Shown: positions 16,969-26,108 of the stretch, piece by piece
How positions within the stretch are numbered: the first letter of the stretch is position 1
Layout of the letters: the number at the start of each line of letters is the position of its first letter
Position numbers and translations under genes: made by a program
DNA from: Saccharothrix sp. NRRL B-16314
Lineage (GTDB): Bacteria > Actinomycetota > Actinomycetes > Mycobacteriales > Pseudonocardiaceae
Assembly (NCBI RefSeq): GCF_000716595.1
Contig: NZ_JNXC01000025.1
Span: 1 to 64,000 of the forward strand
Length of the DNA stretch: 64,000 nucleotides
Reading direction: 5' to 3'
Notes under the pieces: generated by a model
The model's input: only the letters and a program-made list of their open reading frames with translations
Told to the model about the DNA's origin: nothing
Database searches by the model: none

Positions 16969-19806
16969 CTACTCCTGCAGCAGACCCCCTTTTGTGTCGG
17001 TCGGGCTGACAAGGGCGTCGAGTTGTCGGCGGACCCGATTGGCTTCCTTTATACGTTGCTGCGCCTGATAGAGCCTCAGTGCCTCTTGCCACACCGCACG
17101 GGCTTGGCCATGCTGTCCGAGGGCCGCATAGGGGTGGCCGAGTGCGTCGTAGGTGTTGGCTTCCTCGTACGCATCGCCGATGCCGACCCGGATCATGAGG
17201 GCTTGTCGGTAATTGTGTATCGCGTCCTCGTGGCGACCGGTGTGGTGGTCGATGTAGCCGAGGCTGTCGAGCACGAACGCCTCGCCCGAGCGTTCACCAT
17301 GCTGTCGGTGCAGGGTCAGCGCGGTCCAGCAGTGCTCGCGGGCCTTCCCGTAATCGCCGAGTCGGGCCGCGGACCAGCCGAGGTTGTTGAGCAGGTGCGC
17401 CTCCATCACCGGGTCGTCGAGGACGTGGGCGAACTCCAGGGCGCGATGGGAATACTCCAGTGCCTGTCGGTCGTCCCCGCGTTGCTCCCACAGCCGTGAC
17501 AGGGAGTTGTGGATGTTCGGCAGGTGGGCGACGAGGCCGGCGCGTTCAGCGATTGCGAGGGCGTGGTGCAGGAGGTCAAGCGCCTCGTCGTCGCGGCCCA
17601 TGTCGGCCAGCGCCTGGGCGAGGAATCGGGTGGCCATGGCCTCGGCGGCAGGGTCCGGGAGCCGACGTGCGGCGGTCAGACCAGTCTGCCACGCGGCGAC
17701 CTGGTCATGGCGGTGCGCGCGCCGGTAGTGGAAGGTGTTCAGCATCCACGCCAGTTGCCACACCGCGTCGAACCGGCCGTGCGCTACGGCCGTCTGCTGG
17801 GCGGCGAGCAGGCAGGCGTGTTCGGTGTCGAACCACGCCAGGGCAGCAGCGTCGTCCGAGAGCACCAGAGGGTGGCAGTCCGGCACCGGAGGGTCGATTC
17901 GGATGGGGCGAAGGTGCGGGTCCAGCAACTGTTGGCCGGTGAACGCGGTGTGCAGGTAGTGGTCGACGACCCGGCGCAGCGCCGCCCGCTTCTCAGTATC
18001 GGCGAGCCGCTGGGCGGTGTCGGCTGCGTAGCGGCGGATTAGGTCGTGCATTCGGTAGTGTCCGTACGAGTCATGGACGATCAGCGACGCCTGCTCTAGC
18101 CGTCTCAACTCTGTTCTGATCTGCCCTGGGGGCAGCCCGGTGAGGCCTGCGGCGGCGGGAAGGCTGATGTCCGGGCCCGGCGCGATCCCCAGCAACGCGA
18201 AGACCCGTGCCTGCTCGGCGGTGAGCGCGTCGTGGGACCAGGAGAGCACCGTCGGCAAGCTGGCCGCAGGGTCGCCTTCGTGCAGCGCGTCCAAGCCCTG
18301 GTCGCGCAGTTCGGCAGCCATCGTGGTCAATGACGTGCGAGGGTGGAAGTGTGCGCGGGCGGCGACAATGCTCAACGCCAACGGGAACCCGCCGCACAGG
18401 CTGCTCAGGTCATCTACGGCGGCGGGTTCGGCGTTGATCCGATCGGTGCCGAGGCGGTCGACGAGCAAGGCGCGGGCATCATCGTCGAGCAGCGCGTCCA
18501 ACGGCAGATGCCGTGCTCCGTGCCCTGTGATCAGGCCGGGGAGTCGATTGCGGCTGGTCACCACCACCGTGCAGGTGGCGCTACCGGGTAGCAGGGCGGT
18601 GACCTGCGCGGTGGTGGCGGCGTTGTCAAGCACCACCAGCATCCGCCGCCCGGCGGCCAGGCTGCGAAACAGCGCCGCTTGGGCGTGCGGGTCAACGGGA
18701 ATCCGGTCGGGATCGACGCCGAGAGCCTCGAGGAACCCGCGCACCGCCACCACCGGGTCCATCGGGGCACCTTCAAGACTGAAGCCGCGTAGGTCGACGA
18801 ACAGTTGCCCGTCGGGGAAGCGGTCGACGTTGCGGTGGGCCCAGTGCAGCGCCAGCCATGTTTTGCCGATGCCGCCTGCACCGGCAAGGGCGGAGATGAC
18901 CACCGTGGCGGCTTGGCTCGAGGAGTTCAGTGCGGTGTCGAGTCGATCGAGTTCGTCACGGCGGCCGACGAACGGCGCAGGCGGAGCGGGTAATTGGCGG
19001 GGCACAACCACCGGACGCGGTGCCTCGACGGGAGGGAGGGTCAGGGCTGGGTCGGCGGTGAGGACGCACTGGTGTAATTGTTGCAAATCGGGGCAGGGGT
19101 CGGTGCCCAGTTCCTCAGCCAGCCGCTGCCGGGTGCGCTGGTAGTGCTTCAGCGCATCGGTCTGCCGGCCGGACCGGTACAGGGCAAGCATCAGCTGCCC
19201 GGCCAGACGCTCGTCCAACGGCTCCTCGGCCGCTCGTGTGGGCAACTCGGGCAGTAGGTCGCCGTGCAGGCCGCAGTCCAACGCCCAGTCGATCCGGTCA
19301 GCCTGGGCGGCGGCCCGCTCCCGGTGCAGGTGCTCACGCGCCGACTGCGCCCACGGGGTGTCCAGTTCTGCCAGCGGCTCGCCGCGCCACAGGGCCAGCG
19401 CGTCGTCCGCCAGCGCCAGGGCGCGCCGCGGGTCGTCGCTGTCGCGGGCTTCTGCGAGCAGGCGGCGGAAGCGGTGCAGGTCCACGGCGTCGGGGTGGAC
19501 GGTCAACGAGTAGCCGGTGTCACGCCACGTGATCGCGATCCCGGTCGAAGTCAGTGCCCGGCGGAGGTTGGACAGGTAGGTTCGCAGCACCGATCGCGCC
19601 CGGGCCGGCGCGTGCTCGCCCCAGACCCGGTCGATCAGCCGATCCGGCGGCACCACCCGGTCGACCTCGATCGACAGCACCGCCAGCACCGCCTTCTGCC
19701 GGGCGTGCCCGACCGGCACCGACGCGCCATCCACGCGGACTTCCAGATTGCCCAGCACACCGACCGCGACATCCGGCGGTGCACCCTGCTCACTCTCCCC
19801 CGTCAT
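16969..19806 (-). CDS. AfsR-like SARP regulator (HTH-BTAD-NB-ARC-TPR)
   Basis: This 945-residue regulator has the full AfsR architecture. An OmpR-type winged helix spans about 15-100 and a bacterial transcriptional activator domain (BTAD) about 105-250. The NB-ARC ATPase has Walker A GAGGIGKT near 307 and a kinase-2-like MLVVLDNA near 388. A long TPR array runs from about 700 to 930. Such proteins integrate signals through the STAND ATPase and activate secondary metabolism or development by binding direct repeats upstream of target promoters. It is transcribed divergently from the caspase locus, with a shared 230-bp intergenic region, so it may regulate that locus. The C-terminal gene end lies against IS3 debris and may be slightly altered. 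Confidence 0.9.
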   Translation of the reverse strand: MTGESEQGAPPDVAVGVLGNLEVRVDGASVPVGHARQKAVLAVLSIEVDRVVPPDRLIDRVWGEHAPARARSVLRTYLSNLRRALTSTGIAITWRDTGYSLTVHPDAVDLHRFRRLLAEARDSDDPRRALALADDALALWRGEPLAELDTPWAQSAREHLHRERAAAQADRIDWALDCGLHGDLLPELPTRAAEEPLDERLAGQLMLALYRSGRQTDALKHYQRTRQRLAEELGTDPCPDLQQLHQCVLTADPALTLPPVEAPRPVVVPRQLPAPPAPFVGRRDELDRLDTALNSSSQAATVVISALAGAGGIGKTWLALHWAHRNVDRFPDGQLFVDLRGFSLEGAPMDPVVAVRGFLEALGVDPDRIPVDPHAQAALFRSLAAGRRMLVVLDNAATTAQVTALLPGSATCTVVVTSRNRLPGLITGHGARHLPLDALLDDDARALLVDRLGTDRINAEPAAVDDLSSLCGGFPLALSIVAARAHFHPRTSLTTMAAELRDQGLDALHEGDPAASLPTVLSWSHDALTAEQARVFALLGIAPGPDISLPAAAGLTGLPPGQIRTELRRLEQASLIVHDSYGHYRMHDLIRRYAADTAQRLADTEKRAALRRVVDHYLHTAFTGQQLLDPHLRPIRIDPPVPDCHPLVLSDDAAALAWFDTEHACLLAAQQTAVAHGRFDAVWQLAWMLNTFHYRRAHRHDQVAAWQTGLTAARRLPDPAAEAMATRFLAQALADMGRDDEALDLLHHALAIAERAGLVAHLPNIHNSLSRLWEQRGDDRQALEYSHRALEFAHVLDDPVMEAHLLNNLGWSAARLGDYGKAREHCWTALTLHRQHGERSGEAFVLDSLGYIDHHTGRHEDAIHNYRQALMIRVGIGDAYEEANTYDALGHPYAALGQHGQARAVWQEALRLYQAQQRIKEANRVRRQLDALVSPTDTKGGLLQE

Positions 19807-20036
19807 CGCTCCTGTTTACCGAACGTGACCAGGCGATTCAACGCAGATTGGGCGGACTCTGAACCCGATGTTGCGACAGTGGGTGTACGGCCGGCCCGGC
19901 GAGGGCGGTCGGAGGTCGAGCCGCGACCGGCGAACAACGTCCGCGGTGCTCGACGACGGGAACCGGAGGGTCGCCGAGCGCCCGCAAGATCACCGCTGGA
20001 TTCTGCACGGCACTTGGAGAGAAGCCGGAGAGATCA

Positions 20037-20461
20037 TTGATCATCCGCGACGACGGACGAGCGATCGACGAAGAAGACATCACCACGTTCACGCTGGTGT
20101 CGGTCGATGGTTCCACGGAACTGGCCATAGCGTTGCCGGGCGCGTTCGTCGACGATCTCCGTGAGCACCTGTCAGCAGGGGGTTCCGCGTCCCGCAAGGC
20201 ACCGCCCGCTCGACGCTGGCCGAGATCATCGTGGCCACGGCCGAGAACCCCGCCGCGTGGACGGCCGTCGGAGGAACGGTCGTGGCCTTCCTCCGCAGGC
20301 ACCGCGGGAAGGTGCACCGCTTCGAGGTCGAGGGCGAATCGGTGTCCATCGAAGGGTATTCGGCCGGCGAAGCGGAGCGACTGGCAGCAGTACTCGCCAG
20401 GTCGGGCCGAAAACGCCACGACGACCCGGACCCCGGGGGAATGACCCTCGGACGTCGGTAG
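20037..20461 (+). CDS. Effector-associated (EACC1-like) protein, apparent frameshift
   Basis: Two overlapping frames make one plausible protein of about 140 residues. The first starts at TTG 20037 (GGAGAG just upstream) and reads to VDDLREHLSAG. The continuation is one frame earlier and reads STLAEIIVATAENPAAW, VVAFLRRHRGKVHRFEVEG and SAGEAERLAAVLARSG. The switch falls on a run of five G at 20178-20182; one extra G, or a ribosomal -1 slip, joins the frames cleanly. The pattern of a beta-rich half followed by an Ala-rich helix and a WLRRHRG-like hairpin resembles effector-associated constant components that precede caspase or other effector genes. Without the shift the gene is broken. Confidence 0.55.
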
Positions 20462-20497
20462 TCCCGTCGATCCCCTGTCGCCCCGCATGGAGGAGCA

Positions 20498-22630
20498 GTG
20501 CCGCACGCCCTCGTGGTCGGTATTGACCAATACGCCGCAAAACGGATTCCCTCGCTCAACTGCGCCGTCAACGACGCAGAAGAGGTTTCCCAACGACTGA
20601 AATCCGCGGGTTTCGAGGTCGCCACGCTCACCAACCAGGCCGCCACGCGCCGGGACATCCACTGGGAGCTCGAGGTCGGCCTCAACGAGCGGGTCAGGGA
20701 CGCGGACGAGCCCGTGTTGATCTACTGGTCCGGGCACGGCATGTCCGACCTGCGTGAAAGCGCGGACAGCGACCGCGGCTGGTCGACGTTCCTGCTTCCC
20801 CACGACGCGGACATCGACCAGCCGCTGGCCTCCGCCTTCCCGGTCCAACAGGTGTGGGCCCTGTTGAACCGGATCAAGACACGTCGACTGCTCGTCATGC
20901 TGGACACCTGCTTCAGCGGCGCCTTCGCCGGTGACAGCCGTGGCTTCTCCATCGGTGCGAAAGGCGGTGCGGTCGACGCGACGGACGATTTCCTGCGCAT
21001 GGAGGGCCACGGTCGCGTCGTGATCTCCGCGTGCGGCCCGAACGAGGTGGCCCGCGAGAACGACCGGCGGGGGCACGGCCACTTCACCACGGCGGTGCTC
21101 ACCGCGCTGGACCGCGGCCTCGACCACGGCGAACGGCGGGCCGGCGTCACCACGCTGATGTCCGAGATCCGCGACCTGGTACGCCGCGAGACCAGGGACA
21201 GCCAGACACCGTCGCTACACGTGGCCGCCCAGGGCACGGATTGGAGCATCCCGTTGCCGGCCCCCGGCCGGTACCAGCCACCCATGCCCAGTTGGGCGTT
21301 CGTCGGCACGTCCGGAGGTGTCGGCAAGACGACGCTGGCGATGATGACGGCCGAGCTGCTGGCCGAGTCCGGCAACACCGTCCTGTACCTCGACGCCGAC
21401 ATCGCCCAGCACGGCGGCACGAGCGAGTGGTGCCAGCGGGCCAAGGTCGACATCGGGTCGGTCCGCACCTTCGCCGACCACGTGTCGGCGTTCTCCAAGG
21501 AACCGACCCGCACGCAGCAACGTCACCTCAACGACAAGTTGCTGGACGTGACGCCGGAGTACCTGAAGAGGTTCGACTGCGGGAAGATCCTCCTGCTGCC
21601 CGCCGCGCGGACCAGCGACAAGCTGTTCGTGTTCAACCTCGTGGCCGAGATCAAGGACCGCCGCTCCAACGCGGTGTGCAGGCAGATCCTCGACGCGGCG
21701 TTCGACCGGGGCATCCGCCAGGGCGCGAGCTGCGTCGTCATCGACTGCGGCGCCCAGTTCGACCCGCTCGTCGTCAACGCCATCACCGCCGCGCACCACC
21801 CCTTCGTCGTGGCCGCCGCCAGGGCCGGGGCGAAGGACTCGCGGGAAACCATCCTGAGCAACTGCACCCAGACCGTCGACGACTTCAACCGGATGGGCGT
21901 CGAGACCGTGGTCAACCGGGTGCCCAGCAGGGAAGCACTGGTGCGTCACTGGGGAGACCCGGGCTACGGCAAGAGCTTCCACTGGCTGCCGTTCGACCGC
22001 AAACTGTTCCAGGACTGGGAAGAAGGACGCCCGAACTTCGAGCTCGGCTACGACGACCTGAGCCACGCCTGGCACGAAATCCTCGTCGCATCCGACCGGA
22101 ACGGCTGCGACGGCCTGCACCGGGAGTTACTGCCCAGCGAGTGGGACCGGTTCAGCAAGTGGTCGTTGTGGCTCGTCAACAACCCCGGTTGGGCCGAGAT
22201 CATGCGGGATTCCCTGAGTCGCATGATCCGCCGTTCCTACGTCGTCGCGGCCGTATACCTGGCGGTGCTGGCCACCGGCCTCACCAGCATGCTCATGCAC
22301 ACCCTGGCCGACAAGCCCGAAGAGGACCCCTCGTTCCTCCCGCAGTGGCTCGCGATCACCCTGGTGGCAGTCTTCGGTCTCGGCCTGTTCGGCAACATCG
22401 TCGGCAGGTTGCTGTGGCGCCGCCGGCGCAAAGTACTCCACGATGTGATCAAGCACAGCGTCTCGGCGGACGAACTCAAGAAGTGGTTCGACGTCCCCCT
22501 CGCCGAGGGACCCTGGTGGAAAGTCTGGCAATCCAGCCGCCGCGCGGCCATCGAGTGGCTGCACAAGCAGGTGACGGCGGCACGCGAGGATCAGTTGCCC
22601 ACCAGCGAAGCGTTTGGGGTGTCGGGGTGA
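20498..22630 (+). CDS. Caspase-like protease fused to MinD/ParA-like ATPase and membrane anchor
   Basis: This 710-residue protein has three recognisable parts. Residues 1-250 are a C14 caspase-like domain with the catalytic His in YWSGHG (His80) and Cys in DTCFSG (Cys138). Residues of about 262-540 are a SIMIBI-type P-loop ATPase, with GTSGGVGKTT (Lys277), LDADIAQHGGTSEW as the switch-like region, and VVIDCGAQFDP as Walker B. The signature Lys of the deviant Walker A is replaced. Two hydrophobic helices (about 577-600 and 616-638) anchor a C-terminal helical tail. The GTG at 20498 follows GGAGGAG about 11 nt upstream. The stop overlaps the next membrane gene (GTGA). It is likely a membrane-tethered, nucleotide-gated suicide protease of a conflict system. 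Confidence 0.88.
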   Translation: MPHALVVGIDQYAAKRIPSLNCAVNDAEEVSQRLKSAGFEVATLTNQAATRRDIHWELEVGLNERVRDADEPVLIYWSGHGMSDLRESADSDRGWSTFLLPHDADIDQPLASAFPVQQVWALLNRIKTRRLLVMLDTCFSGAFAGDSRGFSIGAKGGAVDATDDFLRMEGHGRVVISACGPNEVARENDRRGHGHFTTAVLTALDRGLDHGERRAGVTTLMSEIRDLVRRETRDSQTPSLHVAAQGTDWSIPLPAPGRYQPPMPSWAFVGTSGGVGKTTLAMMTAELLAESGNTVLYLDADIAQHGGTSEWCQRAKVDIGSVRTFADHVSAFSKEPTRTQQRHLNDKLLDVTPEYLKRFDCGKILLLPAARTSDKLFVFNLVAEIKDRRSNAVCRQILDAAFDRGIRQGASCVVIDCGAQFDPLVVNAITAAHHPFVVAAARAGAKDSRETILSNCTQTVDDFNRMGVETVVNRVPSREALVRHWGDPGYGKSFHWLPFDRKLFQDWEEGRPNFELGYDDLSHAWHEILVASDRNGCDGLHRELLPSEWDRFSKWSLWLVNNPGWAEIMRDSLSRMIRRSYVVAAVYLAVLATGLTSMLMHTLADKPEEDPSFLPQWLAITLVAVFGLGLFGNIVGRLLWRRRRKVLHDVIKHSVSADELKKWFDVPLAEGPWWKVWQSSRRAAIEWLHKQVTAAREDQLPTSEAFGVSG

Positions 22631-23370
22631 GAGGCCTGGTCTTCACCTGCTCCTATACGACAGCGAAGGACGTGGAGGCCACATCTCCATGCGGTCGCCG
22701 AGCCACCGGGCGCGGGGAGGCGAGGTGTCTCGGGCACCGGATTGTCAAATGGCTCGTCGCCGCATATGGCGGAGCCGACCCTGGCCGCGCCAAATCGATA
22801 TACGGGTTTTTCTTCGCCGTGATATTCATCGCGATGTCCGCCTCGGGCGTCCAGTCGGCAATGGACGTACTCGCAGGGGACAAGAGTGTCGATGCCGCCG
22901 TCAAGGTGCTTCTCAACTTCTTCCAGGCAGGCTTTGCCGGAGGCCTCGTCCTGAGCTTGACGTTGGAGCACCCACTCGGCGGCAAATTATGGCTCGTGTT
23001 TGCACCTGCGTTGTCCACGACTCTCGCTTTGACGGGAGCAAGCCTTCTGCCCGGAGCCGGTCCGCCTGACGCTTCGTGGCTGTCGGACATGCTGACCGCG
23101 CTCGCCGAGTTCGTGATCTCACTGGCAATCCTAGCCGGATGGCTGATCTTCCTTCTGGAGGAGATCGGGAAGTATCGCTGGGCGACTGCGCTGATCGTTC
23201 TTTGCGAGGGCCTTGCCGTCCTTATTGTCTTGAGCGGCGCGGTTCTGGCGGTTGTCTCCGGCGGGGCGAAGAGCGATTTGCTGGTGATGTCCGCAGTTCT
23301 CATCTGCCTTGCCGTCGCGGTTCGCGGCGTGACACGCCTCAAGAAACTTGCCAAGATTCTCCGCGTTTGA
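22627..23370 (+). CDS. Six-TM membrane partner of the caspase-ATPase
   Basis: This 247-residue protein has no recognised family. After a Cys-containing, basic N-terminal segment of about 45 residues it has roughly six hydrophobic helices: SIYGFFFAVIFIAMSASG, VLLNFFQAGFAGGLVLSL, LWLVFAPALSTTLAL, LAEFVISLAILAGWLIFL, LIVLCEGLAVLIVLSGAV and LLVMSAVLICLAVAV. It ends in a basic tail (RLKKLAKILRV). The GTG at 22627 overlaps the caspase stop (GTGA). The longer open frame upstream is a shadow of the caspase gene. Coupling to a membrane-anchored caspase suggests it forms the pore, scaffold or sensing partner of that effector. The base composition is a little lower in GC than its neighbours. Confidence 0.75.
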   Translation: MRGLVFTCSYTTAKDVEATSPCGRRATGRGEARCLGHRIVKWLVAAYGGADPGRAKSIYGFFFAVIFIAMSASGVQSAMDVLAGDKSVDAAVKVLLNFFQAGFAGGLVLSLTLEHPLGGKLWLVFAPALSTTLALTGASLLPGAGPPDASWLSDMLTALAEFVISLAILAGWLIFLLEEIGKYRWATALIVLCEGLAVLIVLSGAVLAVVSGGAKSDLLVMSAVLICLAVAVRGVTRLKKLAKILRV

Positions 23371-23812
23371 CATGGCGGACGGCGACCGTTTCGGGCAGAC
23401 CCCGGCCGACAACCTCGTCCAGGCATACGACTGCGCTGGGCGTTCTTGCTGCGGCCACGAACCCGAGCTTGCCGATTCCCTGTCGCTGTCGCCCGACCTC
23501 AGCCCTCTCCACCCGGATCGAGCACATGCGCAGGTGCCGCAGGCCCGCTCGCAGTCCTTCGGTTGGTCCGTACGTGCGCCGTGGTCGTTCATGCGGCTGG
23601 TCATGGCGGTTCCTCCCCCAGGTGGACGTGACGTGTCGAACACCGACCCGTGCGCGTGCAGCTTCGACCTCCGGCACGGCGAACCCCAGGGTCGGAGGTC
23701 CCACCGGGGCAGGTGCCGGCGCCTGCCCCGGATCCCGGCCGGCGCGGGTCGAAGGTCCCTGTACCGCCGCACCGCCGGGGGAACGCTGGAGGTCAAGGAA
23801 GAGAAGTCCGTC
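23371..23812. other. Intergenic, nothing recognised
   Basis: About 440 bases. Several frames are open on both strands but show only arginine- and proline-rich shadow composition. No domain, RNA or repeat was recognised. AAGGAAGAG near 23796 is the ribosome binding site of the next gene. Confidence 0.5.
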
Positions 23813-24016
23813 ATGACCACCGCGCTCGACACGATCACGACCGGCCTGAACCTCGTCGAAGACCGGTGTGACCGGTGCGGTGCGCGTGCGCGGGTGCCCG
23901 TTGTGCCGCAGGACGGGGAGTTGACGTTCTGCGACCACCACGAACGCCGTCACCGAGCCGTGCTGGGGCGCGTCGCCGTGCGGATCGAGCACCACGTCGA
24001 CACCCGCGACGGCTGA
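23813..24016 (+). CDS. DUF7455-like zinc-ribbon protein
   Basis: This 67-residue protein has a CDRCG...FCDHH arrangement (CDRCGARARV near residue 20, LTFCDHHERRHR near residue 40), a likely zinc site of two Cys plus Cys/His. It matches the small DUF7455 proteins common in actinomycetes, whose role is unknown. The ATG at 23813 has AAGGAAGAG about 9 nt upstream. The longer open frame back to 23348 is not supported. A small membrane protein gene follows after 27 nt and is probably co-transcribed. Confidence 0.8.
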   Translation: MTTALDTITTGLNLVEDRCDRCGARARVPVVPQDGELTFCDHHERRHRAVLGRVAVRIEHHVDTRDG

Positions 24017-24043
24017 CCACCGGCACCAGAGGAGGAGAACCCC

Positions 24044-24271
24044 ATGCGAGAGACCAAGCAGTGGCGCGTCGACATCACCGCCGCGATCGCCGGAACCCTC
24101 ATGATGCCGCTCATGTGGGCCGCCGAATGGCCGCTCGCCCAGTTCACCTCGGCCGGCGAGCCGAGCATGTCCACCAACCCCATCGTCGACTACCACATCA
24201 TCTACGCCGTCGCCCTCATCACCGTCGCCCTCGCTGGAGCCGGCGCCACCTGGGGCCTCGGCCGCTGGTAG
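24044..24271 (+). CDS. Small two-TM membrane protein
   Basis: This 75-residue protein has two hydrophobic helices (about residues 9-27 and 52-71) separated by a polar loop (FTSAGEPSMSTNPIVDYH). No family was recognised. GAGGAGGAG lies 6-8 nt before ATG 24044. A perfect 10-bp stem hairpin about 60 nt after the stop closes the unit. It lies at the start of a stress-type block (universal stress protein remnant, potassium/proton antiporter). Confidence 0.75.
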   Translation: MRETKQWRVDITAAIAGTLMMPLMWAAEWPLAQFTSAGEPSMSTNPIVDYHIIYAVALITVALAGAGATWGLGRW

Positions 24272-24333
24272 GCGACCCTGCCGGTGGTCCGCGACCACGC
24301 TTTGCTGCTGTGACGGTGACGGTGACGCGAACA

Positions 24334-24360
24334 GGAGCGGGCGCGCGGATCGCCCGCTCC
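24334..24360 (+). terminator. Hairpin terminator
   Basis: Arms GGAGCGGGCG (24334-24343) and CGCCCGCTCC (24351-24360) pair perfectly around a 7-nt loop, about 60 nt after the small membrane protein gene. There is no T-tract. Confidence 0.7.
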
Positions 24361-24388
24361 TACGCGTCCGGGTGGAGAAGACGGCATC

Positions 24389-24750
24389 GTGATCGGGACG
24401 AAGGGGGTCGTCGTCGGCGTTGACGCCTCGCTGGCAGGGACCGCTGCACTGGAGTGGGCCGTGCGGCACGCCGGGACGGCAAGGTTCCGGCCGTGTCGGT
24501 CTGCCGGATGTGCCCCGAAGTGTGCGGTGGTGACGACGCGTTGCGCGCCGCGCAGCGGCGGGTGATACGTGAGGCCGTAGTGGACGGTGAGCCCGGCCCG
24601 ACGCTCGTGGACCTGGCCTAGGACGCCGACGTGCTGGTACTGGGCGGCCACCGCTACCACCGGGCAGGCGTGGCGCCGGTCGTGTCGTGCTGCGTGCGCT
24701 ACGCGAAGTGCCGGGTCGTGGTGGTGGTGCCCGTCGAAAGGCGCGGCGAC
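24389..24750 (+). pseudogene. Universal stress protein, degraded
   Basis: GTG 24389 (GGAG 12 nt upstream) opens IGTKGVVVGVDASLAGTAAL, the UspA N-terminus (VVGVDxS). A frameshift near 24470 is followed by DALRAAQRRVIREAV and an in-frame TAG at 24619. Beyond it DADVLVLGGHRYHRAG and RYAKCRVVVVVPVE give the C-terminal half with the ATP-binding-like G-x-G region. At least one frameshift, one stop and an internal shortening show it is inactive. Confidence 0.8.
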
Positions 24751-24933
24751 GTCCCGGGGTTCGTCCATCCGCGGTTGCGGAGCACGTCCGGTGACTTGGT
24801 CACCGTCCACTCAGGACGAAGACCGTTTGCCCTCGACGTGGCGTGGGTGCTCCGCAAGCTGGTGACAGCCACGACCGTCGAGACTGCCGCGGGGCCGGCC
24901 GGGCTCGACAAGCACGAAGCGGTCCAGCCACTG

Positions 24934-26103
24934 TCAACGAGTCGTGACCGGTCTGCCTTGCGGCGGGTTCGCGGTCGGGGTGCCCGACCAGCGGGTGATC
25001 AGGGGGCCGGCGGTGGCGAGGACGAGCACGTAAGCGGTGACCAGCGGGCCCAGTTCCGGCTGCACGACGCCAGCCAGGCCCACGATGACGATGGAGAACT
25101 CGCCGCGGGCGATGAGGGCGGTGCCCGCGCGCAGCCGGCCCCGTCGTGCGACGTCGTCACGGCGGGCCGCGTACCAGCCGGTGGCGACCTTGCCCGCGGC
25201 GCCGACCGCGGCCAAGCCCAGTGCGGCCGGGAGGCTCGGCAGCAGGTCGGCGAGGCTGACGGCCAGGCCGATGGCGAGGAAGAACGCCGCCGCGAACAGG
25301 TCGCGCAACGGGCCCAGCACCCGACGGGTGCGCTCGGCCGCCTCGCCGGTGAGCGTCAGGCCGACCAGGAACGCGCCCACCGCGGCGGAGACGTTGACGA
25401 ACTCCGCCAGTGCCGCGACCACCAGGGTGGTGCCGAGTACCCGCAGCATGAGCTGCTCGGCGTCGGGGTGGGCCAGCCACCGGTTGACGTGGTGGCCGAG
25501 GCGGTGCGCCAGCACGAACGCGCCGACCACGGCCAGGACCGCGACCAGGACGCCCAACGTCGCCTGCCACCACGTCCCTCCCGCCACGAGCACGGCCAGC
25601 ACGGGCAGGTAGACGGCCATGGCGAAGTCCTCCATGACCAGTACCGCCAGCACGGACGGGGTCTCGCGGTTGCCCAGCCTGCGCAGGTCGCCGAGCAGAC
25701 GGGCGATGATGCCCGAGGACGACACCCACGTCGCACCCGCCAGCGCGACGATCCCCACGAGGTCGAAGCCGAGCAGCCACCCGGCGAGCGCGCCGGGCCC
25801 CGCGCCGAGCACCAGGTCCACTCCGGCGGATGGCACGTGGCGGCGCAGGCTGTGGGTCAACTCGGCGGTGGAGAACTCCAACCCCAGCGTGAGCAGCAGC
25901 AGCACGACACCGATCGAGGCGCCCGTCGAGACGAACTCTTCGGCCGCGGGCACCGGCGCGACACCGCCTTCGCCGAGAGCCAAGCCCGCCACCAGGTACA
26001 GCGGGATCGCGGGCAGGCCGAACCGGCGGGCGGCCGTGCCGAGCGCGCTGAGCGCGACCAGGATGAAGCCCAGTTCCAGCAACAGTGCCAGCGACGTGTG
26101 CAC
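24934..26103 (-). CDS. CPA2-type K+/H+ antiporter membrane subunit (KhtU-like)
   Basis: This 389-residue membrane protein of the CPA2/KefB family has about 12 hydrophobic helices starting LALLLELGFILVALSALG. It keeps family landmarks such as LLLTLGLEFS near residue 70-80 and ALIARGEFSIVIVGLAG near residue 340. It probably extrudes potassium (or sodium/ammonium) in exchange for protons. The GTG at 26103 lies 5 nt after a gene for a TrkA-C regulatory protein. That two-gene pattern is diagnostic for KhtT/KhtU-type efflux systems, gated by cyclic di-AMP or pH in Bacillus. There is no C-terminal TrkA-N domain, consistent with a separate regulatory subunit. Confidence 0.88.
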   Translation of the reverse strand: MHTSLALLLELGFILVALSALGTAARRFGLPAIPLYLVAGLALGEGGVAPVPAAEEFVSTGASIGVVLLLLTLGLEFSTAELTHSLRRHVPSAGVDLVLGAGPGALAGWLLGFDLVGIVALAGATWVSSSGIIARLLGDLRRLGNRETPSVLAVLVMEDFAMAVYLPVLAVLVAGGTWWQATLGVLVAVLAVVGAFVLAHRLGHHVNRWLAHPDAEQLMLRVLGTTLVVAALAEFVNVSAAVGAFLVGLTLTGEAAERTRRVLGPLRDLFAAAFFLAIGLAVSLADLLPSLPAALGLAAVGAAGKVATGWYAARRDDVARRGRLRAGTALIARGEFSIVIVGLAGVVQPELGPLVTAYVLVLATAGPLITRWSGTPTANPPQGRPVTTR

Positions 26104-26108
26104 GCGGT

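Noticed and set aside
21031..23370. 779-codon plus frame treated as one gene
   Set aside because: Only the last 247 codons (from GTG 22627) are protein-like; the rest is the shadow of the caspase gene.
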